From: Polytrichum commune
Taxonomy: Eukaryota > Streptophyta > Polytrichopsida > Polytrichales > Polytrichaceae
Length of the DNA: 64,000 bases
Assembly (NCBI GenBank): GCA_950295325.1
Contig: OX485805.1
Location: 24,663,501 to 24,727,500, forward strand
Direction of reading: 5' to 3'
Part shown: positions 1 to 14,200 of the stretch, one piece after another
Position numbering within the stretch: the stretch's first letter is position 1
How the letters are laid out: every line of letters starts with the position of its first letter
Made by a program: the position numbers and the translations under genes
Notes under the pieces: model-generated
The model's input: only the letters and a program-made list of their open reading frames with translations
Database searches by the model: none
What the model was told of the DNA's origin: nothing

Positions 1-49
1 CAAGCTTAGATACTTGCACGACATTGCATATAACCCACTTAAGTTACAT

Positions 50-530
50 GGGTCTTATGTGGCTCATTTTCTTAATCGGACCCCTAGATTTGATCGGTAT
101 GTGCTTCGGTGAGGATCAAAAAGTAAATATCATAAAGACATATGTCTGAAAGAGTTCGACCCATTACGTCTTCAAGTATTACTAACTACTCTACATTGAA
201 TATAGTGAACACAATTGGCAGGACCGACATATGTATCGAGAAAAGATATCAACAAACATGCACTTCCGATAATCATAACTAAATAAAGGGAAACCCGTTT
301 CTCAATCTGGTTTTTGCAGATGTTTCATCGTAGCTTGGCTAATGCAGTTGGGGCGAGCCCACCCGTACACTGATTCCTTGCAGGCAAGGGTTTAGACATC
401 ACCAACAAAGTATGAGTGTATGAGTTGGCTCACCCAAATCGGCTAATACAACACACATTTCATGGTGTACCTCTAATCGGTAGAAGTTGGAGAACATGAA
501 AAACGAACCAAGTAACACCCACATACGTTA
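50..530. repeat. Dispersed repeat, degenerate copy 1
   Basis: This stretch resembles 58382-58712 along most of its length. Shared blocks include the region around 92-130 (58400-58450), the block around 240-330 (58530-58620), and 478-530 matching 58657-58712 closely. It holds no convincing reading frame. It is probably part of an old transposable element whose ends I cannot place. Confidence 0.5.
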
Positions 531-532
531 GA

Positions 533-2848
<2,316 letters not shown>

Positions 2849-3380
2849 TTTGTGGTATTTAGTGTCACATACACTATTTGCGAAGGACTTAAACTAGATG
2901 CCTAGAGGTATCAAAGTGTCATGCCCACTAATTGTCAATATGATTTCATCTGTCAACATAAGTAACTTCTTCAAGTAAAGAAACATCTTCATCATTGGAC
3001 ATTTAGAGTAGCACATTGGAATACGTTAGATGACAGTCTTGAGTTTAATTATGCAAGGGGAAGATATTTTTGAGCTTACGAATGGCAAGTGTCATGTGTT
3101 TACATTTTAGTATGCAAGAGGAAGATATTCTTAAGCATACTAATGGCAAGTGTCATTTGTGTTCACTTTAGTCAACTTGTAGACCATTGTGGAACATAGA
3201 CATCCACCTCATAACACTATTGAACACACTCATGCCAAGATATTAATAAGCGCACTCGAACGCCAAGTGCCATGAGATGACACTCACGGTGAAGTTGTTA
3301 ATCATCAATGTAACCTAACATACGCTTCAAAATAGGATTTAAGTGACACTATTACGCATGTGACACTAAATACCATAAAT
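2849..3380. mobile_element. Non-autonomous TIR element, family A copy 1
   Basis: The left end (2849-2870) and right end (3358-3380) are inverted copies of each other around the core TGGTATTTAGTGTCACA. A second copy lies at 6910-7455 with the same internal order of motifs. No transposase is seen, so this is a MITE-like element. The superfamily is not determined because target-site duplications are not clear. Confidence 0.65.
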
Positions 3381-4367
3381 GGTGTGCTCACATTGTATGT
3401 TGTGCAAAGATCAATAAGGAAGATGGGTCTTAAATGGAACTTTTAAAGTGATTGCAATGATTGTCCCAATTATCTTAGTGCGTGGTACTATTTGGAGTTA
3501 CTAACAAACGTTCAATAGGTTGTTCGGGCTACACTAACTATCCCAATTAAGGTAGGTATATAGAAAACGGTGAAAAAAGTTGATTCGGCTAGAAAGAGTA
3601 GCTTGAAATTTGTGTGTTATTTTTCAAAGATGGAGTAGAGGAATTGATGAGAAAGGCAAGTTGTTTCATAACTTTATTCCATGTAAATAATTGGTTATAT
3701 TTTCCCAAAGAGGCAAGTAAGTCAAAGTCCCTATTTGTACACTAGAGTCTCCCTATTTGAGCATCAAAATATCCTATTCTGCATACAAATGCACACAAAA
3801 TGGTTAAGTCAATGACACCCAAAAGAGATCGCAAGTGGTGTGAAACAACACTCATCCTGCCGATCATTGCATCCCACCTATCATTGCATTTTTTTTCTTC
3901 GGGCCAACACTTCTACAATTAGCCATTTTGGGCCCACACAATAATCATTCTATCCTTAGTTTAGTGCTAATCATGAGCAAGACATTATTGCATTGTGTAG
4001 CTCACTTCTCCTAGGACATGTAACAAATGATTAGCACAAGGTGGTTAGCGAATCCAAACTAAGGCCTTAGCCACTTTCCTTCATAATTTTGGAGCTCATA
4101 TGAACATCTTATTCATTATCAAAGTGAAAATTCTTATGCTCATTAAATGGTCATGTCAGTTGCCCTCGATTGTGTTTATAATGACTATTGAGCTAAAAAT
4201 TGTCATCATGTTTTGCACATTGCATCCAATCTTTTTTTTAACACATGTTTTTTTGATATCCGTTCTTGGAGCCACACCAAACCACGTATCACTCAAATGT
4301 AGGTATCTTAATTAGAAGAGTGAACGAATAAGGTTGTGTACCTTACTGACATACAAACGGCAAATAG

Positions 4368-5330
4368 TTGTGGACATATAAGGTATGTTCCCTTATTGTA
4401 AACTCCATGTATACCAAAGTATGTGCAAACACATATGGTGAAGTCACGTCCGACATCAATGTTAAACAAGTGTGCTCCCTTTCTCCTACACTATTTAGCC
4501 TCTACATTGATGAACTTGGGACATATTTGGACGAGATTGACGGGGATTCGTTGTGTTTGTTCATAGAGGGTGGACTCTTCATATCACGTACGAACAAATG
4601 TGAGTGTAAAAAGGGGTATTATTTTAGGCATAGTATACATAAGGAGGAGGTATTAATTTTCTCTAGTGTGTGCATATTAAAAGGTTATTAAGAATTTCAA
4701 AGTAAAGGTAGATGTACAGAAGGGGATCCAACAATTTAGAGAAATGATTGACGATAGATGTGTTAGTTTCATCTAATTTAAGTTTTTATCCATTGTTGTC
4801 ATATGGTAATAGTCCCCAATGAGTGCCTTGTCCTTTATTGTTAGGGTTTGCATTTGGGTTCCAGGTGTAAACAAACTGGACGGTCTTGGAGCGCTCATTG
4901 GCTCCCTTGAGTTTTGCTCTATGGATTGTGGTTGTTAGTGTGGTCTTGTCTTTGTTTGTTTGATGCAATCGTTGAAAAAATGTTCAATGACTTTCTCATT
5001 GGAAAGTGAAAGTGGAATGTATATGTAATAAATGCTCATTTATTTTATGATCTACATTTTTTATATTTAGTGTAGGCATTTATCATTTGAAATTGAAAAG
5101 CTTAGCATAAATTCATGAGTCCATTATGTAGCCTACTCTTAGTAAGTGTACATTTGATTGTCTTAATAAATTTCTTCTATATAGAGGGTTTAATTTCATA
5201 GTGACTCACCCACGACGTTTAGGTTTTCAATGAAGAGTCCACTCCCCCGGGTGCTTGTTCAACAAAGTGGTTGTCATTTTGTTTTACGCTGATGATGTTG
5301 TCTTGCTTTCTAAATCAGGTGCATGCTTAT
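4368..5330 (+). mobile_element. LINE-type reverse transcriptase relic, interrupted
   Basis: The first part (4440-4563) encodes VKQVCSLSPTLFSLYIDEL, the RT palm-domain signature usually written VRQGCPLSPxLF. After an inserted block, 5255-5320 encodes FYADDVVLLSKS, the catalytic YADD box. The two parts are in the same frame if the insertion and one target copy are discounted. No endonuclease, RNase H or complete ORF is visible, so this is a dead fragment. Confidence 0.8.
4564..5253. mobile_element. hAT-like non-autonomous DNA transposon inserted in the LINE relic
   Basis: The block is flanked by TTTGTTCA (4556-4563) and CTTGTTCA (5254-5261), an imperfect 8-bp target-site duplication. Its ends carry the inverted motif TGGACTCTTCAT (4571-4582, and inverted at about 5230-5241) with looser pairing outside it. 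An 8-bp duplication suggests hAT. No transposase frame is present. It splits the LINE RT between its LSPTLF and YADD boxes. Confidence 0.7.
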
Positions 5331-6909
5331 AAAAATTCCTCAACAAAGTTATAATATTGATTTATCACTATCAAAGTCATAAAGTTATTCTAGACCTACC
5401 TTACCAGCTAGGCAAGCTCCAAGTATTTATATATTATATCAAACCCCGGGAATTGTGCTTGGATTTAGATGATCCAATATTATTAGCCTCTCCTCTCCAT
5501 CTTCTCTCTCCTTTTAAACAAGCAATGAAATTGAAACGTTGAACCCTCCCAATTGTATTAACATCATAGAATGATGATTATATTTTGAACATTTGATCCA
5601 TCTCACCTTGACATGTGTCTTTTTGGTGCCATCCATAACTGCAAGTTGTGCCTCATACCACTCATATATAGGCGCTCAATTAAGAAGAGTGGACCTATAT
5701 AGGTCCATATACCTTTAATTAATAGTTGGAAACATGTACTGCATAACCACCCTACAATGTCAGCCTGACCACCTTCTCAATTGATGAAGAATATCAAAAC
5801 ATCAATTTGACATGCTAAAATCATTTCCTACTTTAGTATCCAGGAAGGTCTTTGGGCATAATCAGTCAAGATCCTAGTATTTCCAAGTCCAACCAGTTAC
5901 ATCTTCCGGTTCTATTTATTAATTTGAGGTATTTTCCATAGATTCCTCTACAACGATGGGTAATTTCCCTGAAGAGATCTTGAACTTCAACCAGTTATAT
6001 CTCATACTCGAAAGGTTCATCCGTAACTAAGCTTACTAGCGGTCAGCTCTCCCTGTTCCATGTCCTAGTTCACAACCTTATGTAAATGTTATGTACATTA
6101 GAGCTTGAGCAGGCCCTGGTGCAATTCAATATTATGTATGACATTATTAAAGATCGCCTGTAGCGACTGTCAGAAATAAATACCTGCGAATTTGAAGACG
6201 AGAGAAGTCCCACTAACTTATACCTATTGTTCTGAGACGGTTCGATTGGATTTGACTGGGGTACGTCATTTCCAAGAGATTTGGTATCTCTGGACGTGCA
6301 ATAAATTCTGGGACAAGACCCAATCGATTAAAAAATTCTCGTACAATTGCAATGCCAAAAGATAGAAAAATAACGGTGACAAAATGTCGATTTTTATGGC
6401 GATACTTTAGAGAGCAGGTATGATATGTGATCTTCTTAAGCGGTCATATAGGTGTGCTTAGTTTTCACAATGTGCAGGTTGTTGTATGGTTGTGGTATTG
6501 TATTACAGGAGATGTGTATTGCTCATCTATTGAGTTTGAAACCTTGGTGTTGTTATCCACGAGTGTTCTTGTCGAATGCGGAGGATGGTGTCAACTGATT
6601 CAACATGAACTTGATGACTGTGTTTTAAGAGAGCCGACATTAAATTTTAGATTAGATTAAAATAAATTATTGTTTTGATTTGTTTTGTTTCTATTTTTCC
6701 TTTTTGACTAGTTTGCCTTGGGTCATTTAGAGCATGAGATAGTTGTTGTCCTATGTAAATGGCATAAGTTAGTATGTGAGCAAAGAAGATTGAAGTTGCA
6801 TTCCACCGCAAGGGAGTTATTTTTGTAGGAGTCAAGTGCAAGTGCTGGTTGTGTTGTTAGGAATGTTGCAAACTTATTTAGCCAGTTGGACCATGTTTCT
6901 ATCTACACC
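5331..6909. other. Intergenic repeats, no gene recognised
   Basis: Apart from the dispersed repeat at 5865-6060, no frame here shows family motifs. Short blocks near 5675-5710 resemble 4290-4325, again pointing to degenerate mobile DNA. Confidence 0.4.
5865..6060 (+). repeat. Dispersed repeat, partner of 29075-29290
   Basis: The sequence matches the reverse complement of 29075-29290. Shared blocks include CCATAGATTCCTCTA and GAACTTCAACCAGT. No coding potential is seen. Confidence 0.6.
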
Positions 6910-7455
6910 ATTTATGGTATTTAGTGTCACACACACTATTTGCAAACAACCTAAACTAGATGCCTACATCTATCAAAGTGTTACGCCCGCTAGTTGCCAA
7001 TATGATACTATTTGTCAACATGAGTATCTTTCTTTAAGTGAATAGTATTTACATCATGATATTTAGATACTTGAGATGATAGTTTTGTGGATTGGGATAG
7101 CACGTTAGGATACTTGAGATGGTAGTTATATGTTTTAGTATGCAAGGGGAAGATATTATTGAGCATACTAATGGCAAGTGTCATGTGGTTACATTTTAGT
7201 ATGCAAGAGGAAGATATTCTTGACCGTATTAATTGCAAGTGTCATTTGTGTACACTTTAGTCATCTTGTATATCATTGTGTAACATAAGCATACACCTGA
7301 TAACATTATTGAACATACTCATGCCAAGATGATGAGCTTCTTCGAACATCAACTATCATGAGGTGACACTAATGGTGATGTTATTGATAATTAGGGTAAC
7401 CTAGCATATGCCTCAAAACGGGTTGTCTGTCACTATTACGCATGTGACACTAAAC
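6910..7455. mobile_element. Non-autonomous TIR element, family A copy 2
   Basis: This copy parallels 2849-3380: it starts with TTATGGTATTTAGTGTCAC and ends near TGTGACACTAAA, and the internal blocks follow the same order. The right terminus is more decayed than in copy 1. Confidence 0.6.
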
Positions 7456-7664
7456 AATCTAGTGCTTTGATATCATGTCTGGAAAAGAGTGTTGCATAGA
7501 AAACATATGTTGTGTAAGGTTTGATGACAATGTTTGTGATTTTTGATTTTGTGTTTCATGAAAGTGGGGCAATAAGAGTAGTTTTCTTTAATCTTAACTT
7601 GTTTTCACGATAACATGTTGTTGTAGTTTCCATTTGAGGAGTGGACTAGGTGAATACCAAGGCA

Positions 7665-8190
7665 GACGTAAGGTTCGGTCTCTAGAGAGAGAATTGAATG
7701 TCAAGAGTCTCTCAAAGTTTTGGAGACTCTGCAAGTATAGGAACAGAACAATAACAACGGATTGACTTCTAGACATGAATTACTATCAACCTTTTAGGGG
7801 ACCAATTGAGCGAATTTCTCAATGTTTCGGACTCGTCGTCTGTGATTGATTGTGTACAAAACTGACCTGCACGAAGATACCTCCATGATGTTTCGCATCA
7901 AGAGTCAGTTGGCCCCAACAATTTAATTTTTCTTCAGAGAGAGTTGAATATCGAGAGCCTCTCAATCTTGAGGAGATTCTACAAGATCAAGAAAACAACA
8001 GGAACTGAGCAAATACACCGCATTGTGTTGTAGACAATTGTTGTCAAGTTTTAGGAGATCAGTTGTGCGGTTTTCTCATTTGCTTTTCGGACTTCTGTCT
8101 GCGATTGGTTGTGAACGAAACTGACCTGCAGAAACATACCTCTATGGTATTTCTCATCAGGAGTCAGTTGGCCCCAACAATCCAAAGTCT
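7665..8190. repeat. Two-copy tandem duplication, ~259-bp period
   Basis: GAGTCAGTTGGCCCCAACAA occurs at about 7902 and 8161, and the upstream blocks align in register (roughly 7665-7925 with 7926-8185). It lies directly downstream of the flippase stop codon at 8253, so it may belong to the 3' UTR of that gene. Confidence 0.7.
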
Positions 8191-8252
8191 CTTGAGCCAG
8201 TCGGACCGTCGCGTCTTCTTCTTGGACTTCTGATCGATAAAGGTTGAGCATT

Positions 8253-11200
8253 TTATCCATCAGTGGTAGACTCAGTGTTTACCACTGGTGGACTCTCTGT
8301 ACCTGGATCAACCTTCACCGGTCGCATCCTCTCTTCATCCAATTCCAATTCCATTTTAATCTTCTTCTCCATCTCCAGAACTTGGGAATCGTTGGGGTCT
8401 GCAAAGAAGTCAACCTCCTCTTTATAATTCTTCCTCTTCTCCCGCTCAATCTCAATGGTTTCTCCTTCAGTCATGCCAAGTAAACTTGCATTCCTTTCAG
8501 CCCGACTTGACCACGTGCGCGGAGGCACAAATTCTGGGAATATGTTGTGCTCTACTGAACCTCTTTGCCTCATATAACTGGAACGTGGGGAGATGTACTT
8601 AGGTGTGGACGCCATTGATTCATTCATGGACTGCAGAGCACTGCCGCGCTTTGAAACTCCACGGCGAGGTGTGGCACCGGGTTTCAGACGATCATGAAGA
8701 GGCGCTAAAAGAGAACCCTGCACTCACCAGAGTATGTCAAAGATGATGCAATTTACGTAATGACCAATTAACACATCTGACAATGAGCCTCCGACAAGAG
8801 GCAGTAGCCTAGCTCTGTAAACCTGGCCGGGATTTACATATGAAACTAGGGGTATGATCAAGGGTGAACATCTCTCGACCACGCCAACTTGCATTTTGGC
8901 GTCATCTCTCTGTGACAATGTGCTGAAATCCAATTCTGACCAAGGTACGCATGATCAAAACCAACTCTATGTATCAAATTCAAACAGTTGGGGGCTTCAA
9001 ATGTGTACAACGATACATATTTATCCCAGATGCATACACCGAGGCTGTTGTAGCAATCCAAATGGTTGGTATGACGTGAAATTCATGAAATTGGAAAGCT
9101 ATAATCGAAGTGCAGAATTTGCTTTTGGTAGGAATGTGAATTGTCACCCGAGGCTGAGTTCTCAGAAGCGACCCTCTTGTTCTCGGAGTGTTGCTGCTTG
9201 AAGGGCTGAGATATGTAGGCCCTCTTGTTCTTGGACTGATATTTGAAGGGCTCAGCGATGTAGACCCCCCTGCTCTTGGAGTCATGCTTAGAGGGTTGGC
9301 CATCATAGACCCTTTTTTTCTAGGAATGATGTTTGTAGGACCCAGAGGTGTAGACTCTCTCTTCTTGGGAGTGATGTTGGGTCTCGTCGGCTTGCGCCTG
9401 TTGTAAAGAGAAACACGTAGCGGTTGACTTGGCACGGATGATATGTCCAATCTTTGAAGATGTTTCGTGGCTTCACGAGTGTATTCTGCATCAGGGTCTG
9501 AAGAGAACCAAGTCTTTCTTCCAGGAAAACCTTCGTGATCGTCATCGTCATCGCTCGTAAATGAATCTCCTGGACCTATAGAATTGCACGCCGTATCTAA
9601 ACATCAGATCTAGTTTCTAAGCCACGCACCAATAGAGTAAAGAGAATGCACAGGTAAAGTTAACGACAGCGGGCTCGACACAACACATAGAAGCTGCTTT
9701 GGACCTTTCCATGCGCATATGGTGTAATTGGCGTATTAGATTACATCACAGATAAAACATAGGGTGATTGGAAGTTGTACCTCGCGAATTATCACTGTAG
9801 CCATTAATGTCATTACTTGGATAACGCTCGGAGTGTGCAGAGCTTAGTACACTTCCATCACCTCGTCCAACAATATATTCTTCATATTGATAAGGACTTG
9901 GAATGTCTATACCTGATGGGAATGCTTCAGGAGGTGAGTGCTCGTGATCATTTGCATTACAGTAGAACATCCTGTGTGCCCTGATATGTATTGCCTCTCC
10001 ATTCAGAGGATCCCCAAAACCTCCATGTGTGCATCTTTGGATACCTGATACAGATACTCAATAAAATGAAACTTGGGCATAGTACGTAGTCAGAACATGT
10101 ACCTCACTTTCTGCTGCGAAACAGGCAACACATTACCTAGGACATTTTTGATAGTAATAAAATTTCACTGGTGCTCACAAATGGCCTGCCATCTGTGTAG
10201 GAAAAAATTGGAATGAAAAAGGTTATTATGGATGACTCAAAGTACGAACTGCAACCTGGGACTCCAGAAAATACAATGAATGAAGCACAAGACAGGTCTC
10301 ATGTCCGGGTAAAACCTGTGTGTGCTGTATTGAATTCCATTTACGGTGTATTGTTGGGTAATAAAGTGAGAATAATATTGCATTTGAGATCAGATGTGAT
10401 GAGAACAACCTCTATAGATCCGTTTCTCCATATACCTTCCAAGGGTTATTCTAGGATGTCTTGGAGCTTTCTCAAAATGAAGAATAAAAAAGTGGAAGTT
10501 CACTTCTCTAGGTCGCTTGGGACCAACAGGTTGGACTGTTAACATTATGTAATCTGCACATAACATGAATGCAAAGGCCTACCTTTTGGGCTCCTGGAAT
10601 GACCCTCGTTATGCAACACAATAGATTGATGATAAGAATTTTTTGTACCTTCGATTTTGGCCGGCTTGCTACGAGTGTCAGAACCCTCCTGGGTTAGGCC
10701 TGAAGGAGAAATGTAATCGGTCCCTTTGATTGGAATAGATAAATGCTTCTCGTGTAGTGGAGCATTTGAAAGAATTAAGTTTGCAAGTGGGTATTGACGC
10801 GCCTGTGGTGTACCTGGATCCAATGACATGTATCCACTTGGACGTTGTTGAGTAATCTCCGAATGATTGTCAGAGATTTCTGCTAAAGACCGTGCAACTG
10901 CATTCGGCAACTGATCAATAATGTTATGGCTTTGTAAGTCATCTCTACGACCATCTACAGTTGGTGAGCCCAGGAGACTCGAATGCCTCCTCAATACGGA
11001 TCCACGGGACTTTGATGCCTTTGCCGGGTCCAACTTTTCTTGAGGATCAATGTGATGTAGTTTTGCATCCTGTAGAGGCAACCACCTCTGAGCAAGCAAT
11101 TGTAATTGAGACAACCTTCTGAATTTTTTATCTCTGGGATCAATTGTCGATGCACTATCAGCCCCCCCTACTGCTATCGTGATCCCGTCAAGGCCGAAGT

Positions 11201-14200
11201 TTAACTTGTATCCAGAGCTACCTGCATACCAAGAACAGGGAACCCTGTGTTATTCATACTCGACGATCTTAAATGCCGGTGACTAATGAGGGTAAAGGGG
11301 AAAACCATTTAGGAAACTGGAAGAAATATGCTACAATGTGAAGTGGCTGCCTGAAAATCATGACATGTAGAGACGTCATTAGTCTTACGAAGCAAATGAG
11401 CCTTATTCGGTCGAAGCTAAGAAAATTCAACGACAATTACATATATGGTCTTTCTTTGACAGGGACTAACTTCTGTATTCAATGACTGGAGATAGACAAC
11501 TTGCTAGTAACATCTTCCAAATGGTAGAGATTCTTACGGTGTGGTGGAGTAGGTCCCTTATGTAAAGGCAAGGGCTCCTTGCGAGAGTCAGAAAGACGAG
11601 TTACCATTTGGAACCCACTATTCCTTCGCTTCCCGCCCCGAGAGGAAGTATTCTCATGGTCAAATGCATCTAAAGTGTCATCATTCATCACCTCCCTCCA
11701 TGTCCTCTTCCGTGCCATCATCCGCTCCTTTTTCGTAGTAATATCTTCTGATGCAATATTTTCATCCGCTGGTATGATAAAATGTGGGGCAGGTATTCGT
11801 TCAACATAATCCGGCGCTCCTTCAACAAATACTCCATCACGCCACCCATGTTCCATTTCTCGTAAAAGATCAGTATCTTTTGGCATAAAATGCTGGCAAT
11901 ATATTGAGATCGCAGCATCTGGAATACAGGCTGCTATTGGGCAAATTATGAAGAGGAGCCAAAACTTTGGATCCTGGTACATATCGAGTCCTACAACGTC
12001 AAGATCTTCGGTGGTCTGCCTTTCCTTGAATAGCACTGAAAGCGCAAGGAGAAAAAGAAGTAAGGAGAACACTGCAACTAAAAGCACCAACAGCTGGAAA
12101 CTTGTGGCCGATGTGACGTGTATGACTAACTTCAAGTTCACTATGATAACTGCCAGAACGTACACCGCTGTTCCAAATGACCATATACTGCTTGTCTCAC
12201 CTCCTCCCCTGAAAGACTCTCAACTGTCAATCGTCCGCTTCTGTCCAAATACTACCAAGATTTTGAATTGGGTGCCTGTAAAACTTACTCGAGGATACAT
12301 AGGAAGGTCAATATGACAAACATAAAACAGTAAATCTTTATTCTTCGAATTCAAGCTTCTTTCTACAGCACCAAGAGATTTTCATGTTAATTATATGCAA
12401 TGTACAAGATCTGGAGAATCTATCCTTGTTTGCACCATGATGCGGATGACACTTGAGCGATGATTATAACGCATCTGCGAAGGAGAAAGTGGCCTCGTAC
12501 TACAAGAGACTTACATTGATGTATTGATGGCCAACCAAGGGAAGAAGAAGACAACCGCTGAGTGCCAAACTGCCGATAGGCCCCACCGGTACATGATCAC
12601 AAAAAAATGGAATGTCCTATCTGCTTGACTCTCCAGGTAAATCTGAGGGTTATTCTCTGCAGTGCAGTGACTAACATCTCGCTCCAGTATTGCAACTGTC
12701 ATAATAGGAAAGAAGGTCCAACATAGGTTGTAGGTGGAGAGCAGCACCTCAGAATATATGGACTGAGCTGAATACGCTGAAAAGAAAGAGTAATAAAAAT
12801 TAGCCATCACATAGACCATGGTTTTGTAGAATGTATACATTGCGAGATCATTGTTTCTCTTGTATGACCTGCAAGTAACATTCGCCTGTACATGTCACTA
12901 GTAATGCTTGAGAAGAAGGCACGAATGACATGTCAATACAACATCCCTACGCAATTTCGAAAGCAGGTAAAGAGGCCGAATTTTATTTTACCATCTTCCG
13001 TGGACAAGTAGGAGTCGTGCAAGAAAACTAAATTGAGCAATAGAGTAGTCGCTTGCAACGACTGCCGCACTGCCTTCATGGCCACTGATCCCTACTCCGA
13101 TTTGAGCTTCTTTGATCATACCCACATCGTTTGCTCCGTCACCCACAGCTGCAATAACAAAACCGGAGGACCTCACCATCCGTGTCACCTGCATCAAAAG
13201 AGTGATTATTAACAAGTCAGATATTCCTAGGATTAGTATGCATAATCCTCAACGGATTCACAAGGCCATTTTCAATGAACAAGATTAGGCGCTCAGGTAG
13301 GAGAAGATTCCTCCAACATTTATGGTAGATATTCTTCACAACATCTGTTCTCAATTCCTTTGTTTCCTAAATAAAAAATACCTGGGTTTTCTGAATCGGA
13401 GATACTCGACAGAAGAGTACAGCACGGCAATATTGACAGAGCTGTAAGAATAGCTCTTGATTTCCTTTTAGCAAGGCGACGCTCAGAGAAATACCGTCAA
13501 TAATGACGGCCATGTCTGAGGTTGACGAACCTTCTACCTCATCCAACACACACCAGTATTTTTATGTTAAAGGAGATCTGTGATAATAAGAAAACAACTT
13601 GAAATACCTTCAACCAGTAAACAGTATTACTTGGAATAAAGTTCTCACCTCCCTTAACTATGTTGTCAAAACGACGGCAAGCTTCGTCCAGCATAGCAGT
13701 CAGCAGCTGAGGGATAGCAGTCACCACTGCATCTGAGAGTAGAAAAAGATGCATAGAATCGGTGAGCAGGTTGCAGGACAAGCCGATGGATACAGCAGTC
13801 TCCATCTTATCGCCTGTGAGGACCTGTCCGATTTATGATGATTGTGCTGGATTTTCCCACGCGATTGTCCTCATATACCTATTCTAAAATACTCAGTATT
13901 CTTTTCAGGATTAGTGACAAACGACCAGCTTACAAAGTCCAAACTTTTCGTCGGAAACTTACAGCATCTGCAGTTCAAATATATATGACAGAAGATGCTA
14001 TCTACACTGCTACACCGTTCTCATGAGAGATTACACTGACACAATTACATTAAATACACGTAGGCAATTAAGGAGATCATGTTTGTAATGGAGTTCATCA
14101 CAAGAAGAAATACGTAAAGAAGCCACGGGGGCTCTGCACGCCAACACTACACAAGAACAAGATAAAATTAATCAAATTCTCATCGAAGCCATTGAAAATC

